From Tetrahymena elliotti 4EA (lineage: Eukaryota; Ciliophora; Oligohymenophorea; Hymenostomatida; Tetrahymenidae): 35,454 bases of DNA. Positions within the stretch are counted from its first letter, which is position 1; each line of letters opens with the position of its first letter. The stretch is from contig JH720327.1 in NCBI GenBank assembly GCA_000231825.2, positions 58,051 through 93,504 of the forward strand. Reading direction: 5' to 3'. The position numbers and the translations under genes were made by a program. Below are positions 12,129 through 21,923 of the stretch, piece by piece. The notes under the pieces are model-generated. The model saw nothing but the letters and a program-made list of their open reading frames with translations, was not told where the DNA came from and ran no database searches.

Positions 12129-12750
12129 TTAAATTACTTTTCTTATTAATAATTATTTGTAATCATAGATTATTCATAATATCAAATATTGTTTAAAATT
12201 TATCATCAAAAATTATTTGCAGCAAAATTTCCACTTTAAGTCTTTTTCTTTATCCCACCAAAATAAATTGCATGAATGTGTATAGGATTTGTTTTTTTAA
12301 AACATAATATTTAATATAGATCCTATTATAAATATTTTATATACTGAGAAAAATTAATTTTGATATCATACTCATTGCATATGGGCAACTTTATCTTCCA
12401 TACCAAACCATTAGATCTTAAAATAACATATTTAATTAAATCATTAATTTTAGTCATATAAAAAATAAAATAGTTTTTTAAATTTAAATAAATTCAAAAT
12501 AATCTAATTTATGTGAATAATAGGTATTTAAACTATTATTAACTTTGCCTTATCCCTTCCTTCCTTGAAAATATATTTAAATTAAAATAATTTTTATAGT
12601 AGTATCAATAAGAATGAGTAAGTAAATGTATTTATTTATATTTATTTATCAAACGTTTTTCCTAAAAATTTTTCTAATTGAAATATTTAATTAAATAAAT
12701 TCGAAAATACTTAAATGGTAATGTTAATTTTACTATAATAAATAAATATA
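12129..12750. other. Spacer upstream of transposase relic and 3' flank of copy A
   Basis: The right half (about 12430-12750) is the 3' flank of copy A and is similar to 10640-11000 and 21600-21920. The left half has no recognisable coding or repeat structure. Confidence 0.5.
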
Positions 12751-15700
12751 TCATATATATATTTATTTTATAACTAATTTTTTCATCTTACTCAATTTTA
12801 AGCTCCTTAATCTTAATAGTTCTTATTATTATTATCTAAAAATATCACTGCTTCTATTATTTTTAAGAATGAAATTTTAAATCAATAAAAAATATTGCTA
12901 AAACATTATTTAAAATTACTCTAAAATAAAAATAATATTTAATAGATGAATTATTATAATTATAGATTCAAAATAATAATTGAATGAAAATAATTTCTTA
13001 CTTGAGGTGAACTTCTAAGCATATGATAGAGGTCAATTCTAATAAGGTACAAATAATGTTTTTCATTCCATTAAAATTAATTGGGTTCTTACTAATTATT
13101 TAGAATAAGGTTTTGTAGATATAAACCACAAATAATAAATAATAAAATGTTAAAAAAGTTTAACTATAATTTTTTGAACAAATAAATTTTTAAAAATAAA
13201 ACAATATTTTTTTACCTAACACTTAAACTAAGAGAAATTAATTTTTTGCATTTTTATATTGCCTAAATTAAGGTTAATATTGCACAAGAAGTTAATTAGT
13301 TTTCCCTATTCCATTAGAGTAGATTTAGAAAGAATTAAACAGAATTATTTTAATTAATATTGATTGTATTACATAAAGTTAAGATCCAGGTAAGTCAAAT
13401 TTGGAAATTTTTGAAGATTCGCACACAATTTTTAAATGCCTTCATCTTTAATTTGATTCCAGCTATAAAAAATGTTTAGAAAAATTAAATGATTTTTGGA
13501 AAATAATCTAATACAATTTCTTCATAATTTATAAATAATTTAAAAAGAATTAAATTTTCTCAATTATTTTTTGAGAAAATATTGAGAATAACTACCATAA
13601 CTTCTTTTTTCTTGTATCTGATTTTGGATTATCAGGCCAAGAGTTGAGTTTATTTACAAGATTTAAATTTGTAGAGTTCCCTCTATTTTCAGTAGGAGAA
13701 CCAAAGTAGAAACTAAGGTAGTTTAATTTGATTTGACAATTCAAAATCTAAATTAAATAAATAATTACCATAAATTCAGACCCAGGGTTTTAATTTATGT
13801 AAAATTTTCTAACATAACTCCTAAATATTATGCTCCTTCTGATCTGATTAAATTAAATCTTTAAATAATAATGATGATAATATTAATTTTTAAAAGATTA
13901 TAATTATTTATGGTCAAAAGCAAAGCAACTTTAACAAAAAAAATTAAGTGTCTTTGTAAAAATGTATATATTTTATGTTAATTTAAAATTACGAGAAATC
14001 CAAGTTGAAATCAATGAGATTTGTAAGCTTTCCTAAACCCATTGCAAAATTTTTTACACCTTCTGTGTTTAGATAAACACTCCTATTAATTATTATAGTT
14101 TTAAACTTGTTAATAAATAATATTAGATTAAAATTACGAAAAACTTAGACTCAATTTTTGGATGTGTTAACATTTTGTTAAACTCTATGCTATGCTCTTT
14201 GCAATTTTTGGATTAGATGTGTTTTGACTAGAAATAAACATTTTGTAGATTAATTTTCATTATTTATTTTTTTTAAATTAGTATTTATTTATCTTAAATT
14301 TGAAATGCTAAATAAACATTTATTTTAATATTAAGTATTTATTTAATGTCATTACTTAAAATCTAGAATTAAACATTTGATATTTGGACAATTTTATAAA
14401 CTTTTAAAAAGACTCTCAACTCCATTTTTTAGTTAGTGTTCATGTCTATTTCAATTTTTATATTTTAAATTAAATCTCCTGAGATCACTCCAAATTTATA
14501 TAAATATTTTTGAAAGTGTAAATTTGTAGTAGTAGGGAGAAGTAGGAATAGTAATAATAAGATTAATATGTGTGTAATAAAATAGATTACGAGATATCTA
14601 AATGGAGTGAAACAATGTTCTGGCACTATTCTAAAGTTTCACCAATTATTTTGATTGCTTGTTCATCTAATATATTTATTCTTTAAAATCATATGAAAAT
14701 TATTAAATTTGTTATTTTGCCTTTGGTGATATTTTTTGAAATATGAATACAAATAATTATTTTTCCAATCAAAAAATGTAGGAAATTTGAGATTAGCCAT
14801 TTTAAAATAATTAATTTAATTACCCTAATTAGAGATTTAAAGAGTTAATGCTAGGGCATTTCTTCAAACTTATACATATTTGCTTTACTCCCTCTCTTTC
14901 AAGTTTATTACAGCTTTGAATGAAATAAGAAAATTTACTTTTAATAATGTTAAAAAAAACACTTTCAAAGTTAATTACAAAAAATTAAGTCCCAAATTAG
15001 AAATATTTTAGCATTTTTCTAAGCTCATTCCTAAATACTTTGCTGCTTGAGAATCTAAATCATTTCTCCTTTACAATTAGTGAAATATAAAAGATTATGA
15101 TAAATTAAAATTTTTTTATGAACTATTGACAGTAAGTACTAAAATTAAAATTAAAAAAAATTCAACTTATATAATTAATAATCAATTTTTTTTTTTAAAT
15201 TTTGTGAAAACTTGAAGACAACAATATTTATTATTCTTTTAAAAATCAATAAAAAAACCAATCTAATAACAAATAATTGAATATTTTATTACATAAAATG
15301 AAGACTCAAAGTTGTAATATTTTAACATTTTTCTAGGCTCTATCCAATAATCTTAACTTATTCTGATTTAATTTTATTTGAGCTTTAATATAAAGAAATA
15401 ATTACTACATTATTATTTTATAGTTTTAATAAATTTCCAAAAACAAGAGTGAGATATTTTAAACCTTATTATTCTAAATTAAAAATATGACTAAGAAGTT
15501 GATTAAAACTAATATGAAAATAATTTAATTCTAAATATACCTAAGATTTAGAGTTAAAGAAGTTACATTTTAACATTAAGTTAAATAATATCCAAGTATT
15601 TTTATTTCTTCTATGCTTAGCTTACTGTCTCTAAATAATCATTAAAATTCAAAAAAAAAAAATTTTATTTTTCAAATTTTTAACAACAAAGTAATAAATC

Positions 15701-17161
15701 TTTGATCGTTTAAGAATTACTCGAGATTTAAGTTCAAAGACGAAGCATTTAAGCACCTATTAAGATATTTCTATATTTTATTAGCTTACTTTCCCTTAAG
15801 GTGATGAGATCTAAATCATTAAAATAATTCAAATTATAATTTTCAATTTAAAACTAGAAAATTTTTAATCTTAAAAAAATTAATAATTTAAAAAATTCAT
15901 TAAATAAATTTTTGAATATAAAAAAAATAATATTATTTTAATTTAACATTACATTTAGTTAACTAAACAAAAGTCAAGAAATTTCCAAATGCTATACTTC
16001 TCAATTTATGATTTAATTTCACCAAATTAAAAATCCTATTCAAAAAGTAAATAAGCAGCTTTAGAAAGTAATTTTAAAGATTAAATAGTCTTATTCTGAT
16101 TTAACATCATCTTTTTAGCAATATTTTCATCATTTATTAAGCTATTTTGTCTTTTTGGAAAAAATTCTTCAAAATTATCTTATTTCATAAGCTCTTATTT
16201 TTCCTAGTTAATTGATCTCCCTCTAAACAATTCAATGAAAGTAATACCTAACTACTAAACTATATCCTTTTTTAAAAAATAGTTAAACACTTTAATTTTA
16301 TATTCTAAATAAAAATAGATAATTTCAAACTCTATTTAAAGTCTTATTTTAATCTGAATCATTGGCATTTATTGATAAATCTTTATCTTTTTTCTAATAA
16401 AGTTGATAAAAATATTAAAAATAGATTTAAATTGAATATTTAAAATAAATTTCTATTACATCTATTGCAAATTGTTTATTTATTAGTATTTTTGAAAGAT
16501 CAAATCCAGCTTTAAATTTATGATAAATAAAAAAATATTAGTTGATAGAATAAAGAATATTAATTAATTAAATACCAAACTTAACTAAGAAATATCCTTT
16601 AAAGTTTTTATAATATATATTATTTGAGTTTAATTCAGTTAGTTGAATATTTTGTTATTCCATTTCTACTAACCCTAACAATAGCTATATAATTAACCTA
16701 AAATTCTATCTTCTACTTAATTTTTGTTAGCGGCAGATCAAATCATACAAATCTCCTAAAAAAGTAAATTATGAGAAACAAAACAATGATTACAATATTT
16801 AATTACCTTCAAAAAGTTCAAAAACAGAATAAAAAAAAGAATTTTCTGATTTAACTACTTAAAATGTTGATATTGGTAGTTAGAGGTATTAGGTTTATTG
16901 AATCTACTTAACCATTTTGCAATTATTTTACATTCTTTAAATAATATTTTGATCATTGATTTTTTGGGACATGATAAAAACATCAGTATTTAAATTCTTA
17001 GAAAATGATTTGAAAATAGCACTATTTTCACTTTATTTTATTAATTCTAAACACTAATAGTCTTACTTTTTAATACCATTTATATAATTTAAGATTTCCT
17101 CTTCATCTAATTGATTCTCTATACACTATTACTTTATTTTTTCAGGTAGTTTATTTCCCAT
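12751..17161 (-). CDS. Pseudokinase-LRR protein, copy A (intact, 19 exons)
   Basis: Exons: 16807-17161, 16576-16755, 16460-16509, 16331-16393, 15953-16266. Then 13 exons of exactly 90 nt: 15721-15810, 15541-15630, 15293-15382, 14979-15068, 14824-14913, 14591-14680, 14356-14445, 14138-14227, 13993-14082, 13769-13858, 13373-13462, 13216-13305, 13002-13091. Last: 12751-12853. Sum 2235 nt, 744 aa, no internal TGA. The start MGNKLPEK places Gly at residue 2 (possible N-myristoylation, unproven). Residues 1-320 follow a kinase fold: FFYSVFELFEGDLYDLI (hinge), NIQLTELNSNNI where HRDxKxxN belongs, KFAGFDLSK where DFG belongs, DIVQQLGITFIELFRG (DxxxLG helix). Catalytic Asp, metal-binding Asp and glycine loop are gone. 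Each 90-nt exon gives one 30-residue LRR, e.g. IKTLGLNL, LTYLDLNF. No transmembrane segment is visible. Confidence 0.85.
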
Positions 17162-18490
17162 TATATTGATTTCAAACACTAACTAAAATATCCTATTTAT
17201 TTGCTTTATATTTTCAATTTCTATTTATAAACCTGATTATCTATTTTTTTAGTAGAGCTTATCTAATACGAAATACTATTTGATATTCTTAAATTACCTT
17301 AGCTTAATAATTTGGGTTACTCTATGAAAAGTCCTTTTAAATCCAATTTTTTGGTAAACAATCTTAGAATTTAATATCACAAAAGTATACTTGGTATAAA
17401 AAGTTTGTAAATAAAAAACCAGCTCTTGACAATATTTCTTTTATCTACTTAAATTTGCTATCTAAATAAATAGAAACTGAGGCTTTAAAATTGATTTGCA
17501 AAATAAAACTTTAAAACTTGCAGCTTTTATTATTTCCAATTTACCATTTAAATATAACTCTATGATATAAACTATTTGCAAAATAAACAAATGTTTTGTT
17601 TTTACACATTTAAAAACTGTACACAATTTCAGAGCTTCATATATACTGCTGCTAAAAGTGTTCTAGAGTTAAAAATTATATAATGCTTTCCATATGTTTC
17701 ATAAATATAAAGTGTTTATTTTAGAGGAGAGTTTGTGCTGTTATAAAAAATAATAATAAATTGCAAATGTGTTAAAAATACATATATTTATAAATAAATT
17801 TCAATATTTTCAAAATAGTTAAAAAAGACTTTTTTTGTATTATTAATTAACTTTAGTAAAGACTTTCAAAACATAAACTATTATGTTTTATTATGTTAAG
17901 GCTTCTGTAAAGATATAAAAATAAAAAATAGGTCTAATGAGGAATAATCCTTAAGAAGATATAATCTAACTCTAGAACATTTTTAGCACATTTGTGCTTG
18001 GTATTTTTTAATTATCGTAAGTAGTAAATTTCTAATTATCTATCAAATTTATTTGTCTCTAAAAATATGCTTTTCAAATCAAAAAAGATCAAATATTTTT
18101 TTCTAATGTTTTCTAGCCATTCTAGGGTTAGAATTTTACCATATTTATTAAATTGATCTCTATTTTCTTTAATAATTTTTAATTTTTAAAAAATATTCTT
18201 CTTGAGATTAAATTAAAGTTAATTTTACCAACATATTATCATTTTATTAAATTAATTCAATTTTAGAAATGTTTTTGTTAATAGAAAAAATATTAATAAA
18301 CTATATAAATAAAGTAATAAATATAATATTTAGACTTAATAGAATATTACTTTTTAAACATTATTTATTATTAATTAATAACTTTGATTTTATCATTTTT
18401 TAACTCATTGTTGAAATGTAAAAATAACATAACATAAATATTTAAACTACTTGAACAATAATTATTATATATTTTTTATTATTTAATTAT
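17162..18490. other. 5' flank of copy A, with one weak open frame
   Basis: Should hold the copy A promoter. A minus-strand frame from about 18240 down to about 17640 lacks TGA for roughly 190 codons and contains NRDQFNKYGKIL and LTLEWLENIRKKYL near its start. It then becomes hydrophobic and low in complexity, with no start codon or family match, so I do not call a gene. The part right of about 18200 belongs to the segment duplicated at 31.56 kb. Confidence 0.4.
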
Positions 18491-18808
18491 TCAACAATTT
18501 TCTTCAGTGTGACTTAATACTCGTGAGTCAGAATTGAATAAAGTAATCTCTTACTCATGTTGGTGAAGACATTTCGTTATATTAGATTTTTAAGCTGTTC
18601 CAGTAACTAACTAATAGAGTATGTAGAATTTTTTAGGTCTATGACAAATATTTTGAGCATATACATCACTCCCCCCTTACTAAACAGAAAGATTTAAGCA
18701 TTTACCTGACTAAATTATCGATTCAGTTTTACTTTAGTCCATAATAAGATATACAGTTGAGGAGACAAGTAAAACTGAAAGTATAGCAGCAAAGACAAGT
18801 AATTTCAT
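18491..18808 (-). CDS. Small secreted four-cysteine protein, copy 1
   Basis: ATG 18808 to TGA 18491 without introns: 105 aa. The first 20 residues, MKLLVFAAILSVLLVSSTVY, form a typical signal peptide. The mature part has four Cys (about 37, 55, 80 and the last residue, 105), for example SGKCLNLSVQQGG, QNICHRPKKF, NITKCLHQ and TEENC at the very C-terminus. An N-x-T sequon (SNIT) is present. The paralogue at 31897-32214 has the same length and the same Cys positions, which supports it being real and selected. Its four Cys suggest two disulfides in an extracellular or lumenal protein. No family is recognised. Whether it is co-regulated with the downstream LRR gene is unknown. Confidence 0.8.
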
Positions 18809-20355
18809 GATATTTTTGTGAGGTATTATTAACTTTTTGATTAAATTAATTCTAATTAATATTTTTGTTTTTGATTTGGTTTTGGTTTTGTTATTATTTA
18901 AAACCTAAATTAAACCTTAATAAAAGAAAAAATAGTTGAACTTGTATAAGTATTGATAAGAAACAAATAAATGTTACAAAATATTTAATTATTTAATCCA
19001 TAAAATTTTTATTCATTTAATAAAAAAAATTGTGAAATATTATAACAAAAAACTTCAACTAATTTCATCTTAATTACATTTTAAGTCTAAAAGTTTAAAG
19101 CTAAAACAGGCAATAACTCTATCAGATGTTTCTATTTTTTCTCTTTAAATATTTAGTTGGCTTATTTTATAAAAATTATGTGTTTAATTTTTTGTTTATT
19201 CTTTATCTAAGAAAAAAATTTAGTTTTATCAATCTTACCTGTATTTAAAAAGATAGAATTATATAATTTTTCTTGATGATCCAAACAAAAAACAAAAATA
19301 CTAGGATTTGATTCATAAAAATTACTAGTTATATAAACGCATTTTTATGTCATCAAGCAAGAAATTTAATATCTTTCTTATCCTAAATCCATTATAAATA
19401 ATCAGTGTTTAAAAATTTTTTTAATTTTTATACTTCTCACAACAACTTTAGATGGCTTTCATATTTACCAGCCATAAAGAGGATTAAAGAATAATTCAAG
19501 CCATAAAAAATAATTAATTTATAATTCATTTCTTTTATTAAGAATCGTAAAAAAAAAAATTTTTGAATTAGATATGCTAAAGAGGTGTTTTAATTTATGC
19601 TAATTAGGATTAATAAATAAAAAAGATTAACTTACTGCTAAAAGCTTGATATTAATTGAAAATTTATTGTAGGAATATACATCTCTTTTTGTTTGCATTT
19701 GTCTTTCTCAAAATTCTATGTCTTTAAAGACACCAATTTTAAAAATGTATGTCTAATTTTAAATTTTTGATGCTTTTGACTAAAATATCACCCTCTCCCC
19801 CCCAACCATTTTAATCACCGATTATAATACATAAAATAAAAGTAAGTATAAACTTTAAACCATTTGATATTCAGAAATTATTCATTTTTAATTTGTAATT
19901 TCATTGATTTTTCTATTCTAATTTAAAAATATTCAATTGATAAATCAATTCTATATGTTCCTTTCATAAAAAAGAAAATTATTTTAAAATAAATTTTATT
20001 TTTTAGCTTTGTTGATTAAAGATGAAAAAAATCTGAATTGCAAATAACTAAATTTATGGTGAAAAATGGAAGATTTATATCTTTTTAATTGAACGAAAAT
20101 CATATAAAATTGAAATCATTATTTGACTTATAAAAGAAAATTTCATAAAATATGCATTTTTTGTTCAATTCTAAATTTCTTCTATAAATCCTTTTATAAG
20201 TTAAATTTATTTAGCTGATATGAGAGTAAGAAAGCTTAAATGAGAAAAAGCACATATAACCAAAAATTAAATTATTTTACAGAGTAGAAAAGTATAAAAA
20301 AAATATTTATTTTTTTATTATTATTATTTATTTAAATGATTTATTTTTGGATATC
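18809..20355. other. Conserved spacer upstream of secreted-protein copy 1
   Basis: Directly upstream is a GT-rich stretch containing GATTTGGTTTTGGTTTTG (about 18874), also present upstream of copy 2 (about 32274), so it is a candidate promoter or 5' UTR element. Further along are the palindrome block (19701-19800) and a C-rich run near 19796. No coding frame convinces me. Confidence 0.5.
19701..19800. repeat. Conserved non-coding block with 14-nt palindrome, copy 1
   Basis: Contains the perfect palindrome TGTCTTTAAAGACA at 19719-19732, followed by ACCA, and later TGACTAAAATATCA before a C run. The block at 32971-33070 repeats it at high identity while its surroundings diverge much more. The minus-strand frame through it is short and begins after TGA, so I favour a non-coding or regulatory element. 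Confidence 0.7.
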
Positions 20356-20500
20356 TCAACATTCTTCTTCAATGATTTTTTAAATAGTATAATAATACCA
20401 CAGATTGATCACATCTTTTTTATTCTCATTTAGGCAAGAAATTTTCAAGGTTTACTAAGATTCAGGTTAAGTAGAAATAAATAATAGGAAACTTTAAAGA
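20356..20500 (-). pseudogene. Relic of the secreted-protein family, 3' part only
   Basis: Matches 33751-33880, the 3' part of the third family member. It keeps the ending GAAGAAGAATGTTGA (Glu-Glu-Glu-Cys-stop), but a four-base deletion breaks the frame before it, and the signal-peptide half seen at 33900-34079 is missing here. It cannot make a secreted protein. Confidence 0.55.
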
Positions 20501-21923
20501 ATTTTTTGCAATTTTAATAATTATATAGATTGTTTTGTTTATTATTACTTCAACTTTTGTAACTATTATGTTTTATTTGACTAGAGAAAGATTGTTTCAT
20601 GAATGCTTTGTAAGAAAACAGAAGAAATTAACATAAGTTTCAATAGAATTATTTTCTTATAATTGAGTTTTTAAAGTAAAAATAAAAAAAATTATTCAAA
20701 TCATTTGTTAATAATTTTACTTATTTATTTCTTTTATATTTCTTTCAATATTTGTTGAAAATTTAAAATTTATTTTTATAGATTAACAAATTTTAAATAA
20801 TGAATATTAATCTTTTTTTATTATTTAAGTTAGTTTTTATTTTTTGCTTAGGTTGATAGATATTATTTTGATCAACAAAATGATTTCGAAATAAATAACA
20901 TATTTTTTCCTTAAAAAATTTTTACTGTGTTTACAAATTTTAAGGATAAAAATTTAAGCTGAAAAAAAAATACATTTAACAGTTAACCAAACCCCAGAAA
21001 TATCACCAACATTTAGTATCAGTAAAAAATTCCATTCAAAGATGAATGGAGAAAAAAAAAAATTTTATTTCCCATTCAAAAATGAATGGTTCCCTGCTGT
21101 TACCCCCTCTTCCTTTACATTAGAATGAGTGAGTTTTTCAAGAATTTTTTGTTGATTTTTTTATATTAGTTTTCTCAAATAAAAAAAATTATCTAAATTT
21201 TGGAATCAATTTTTCAAATTTTGTTTTTAAATATAGTATTTTAAATTAAAAAAATAGTTTAAAAGGAATTTTGAAAGCATTCTAGTAAAAAAACAATGTT
21301 TACCAACCATTATTATTTAATTAAAAAAGAGAATTGCTTGGCACATTAGCAGGAGAAAAAAGACTTCAGTTTTGATCTCAATAGGCTTCCAAACAAGCAG
21401 TACATAATATGAGTAATTTCATTCAAATGAATGAAAACTCTTTAATAAATAACTTTAAGTTATTAGATTAATCTATGATTAAAATTGTATTAAAAAATTA
21501 ATATCAAAAATGTGTTTTAAAACTTTTCATTCTTCTTTTCAATCAAAGCTCTGCTCTTAACTTAATCATAAGTGAAAATAATAAATGCAAAAATATTTAT
21601 CCACTTCTTAAAGTTAAAAATGACAAAAAGTTATAAATCATTAATCTTTTGTCATATATATTTAAAATAAATTAGTTAAAAAAACTTAAATAATTCAAAA
21701 TAAATATTCTAATTTATGTATACAACAGATATTAAATTATTAACTTTGTCTTATCGCTATCTCGTATATTTAAACTAAAATCTTTAACTTTTATAAAAAG
21801 TATCAATAAAAATAAGCAAGTAAATTTATTAATTCCTCAAATTTTTCAAGTTAAAATATAAATTAAATCAATTCGAAAATACTTAAATCTCAAAGATAAT
21901 TTTATTATATTAAATAAATCATA
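20501..21923. other. Spacer between duplicated segment and copy B
   Basis: Holds three CATTC/GAATG hairpins (listed separately), a poly-A/T stretch near 21050-21065, and from about 21550 the 3' flank of copy B. That flank resembles the sequence from the end of the coiled-coil gene onward (about 10600-10990). No gene is seen. Confidence 0.5.
21032..21089. repeat. Paired hairpins CCATTC...GAATGG
   Basis: Two near-identical 18-nt inverted repeats, 21032-21049 and 21072-21089, each with arms CCATTC/GAATGG around a 6-nt A-rich loop. They lie exactly 40 nt apart with an A/T run between. A related inverted repeat, TTTCATTC/GAATGAAA, sits at 21417-21436. Confidence 0.8.

Larger units (their letters stand above)
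18200..20660. repeat. Intergenic segmental duplication, left copy (partner 31560-34250)
   Basis: Colinear blocks shared with 31560-34250: around 18290-18420 (partner 31700-31830), the secreted-protein gene 18491-18808 (31897-32214), its upstream GT-rich stretch 18840-18970 (32240-32380), a block at 19110 (32530), the palindrome block 19701-19800 (32971-33070), 20190-20250 (33375-33440), and 20356-20660 (33751-34240). Spacing differs by small indels. Both copies lie upstream of an LRR-pseudokinase gene (A or C), so the duplicated unit is larger than either gene. Confidence 0.85.

Noticed and set aside
17640..18240. Minus-strand frame of about 190 codons upstream of copy A
   Set aside because: Only the first 30 residues look protein-like; there is no start codon or splice context, and it is not retained in the duplicated segment at 31.5 kb.
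18874..18892. GATTTGGTTTTGGTTTTG as telomere-like repeat
   Set aside because: Ciliate telomeres here would be GGGGTT-type; this is only a short GT-rich stretch present at two internal sites.
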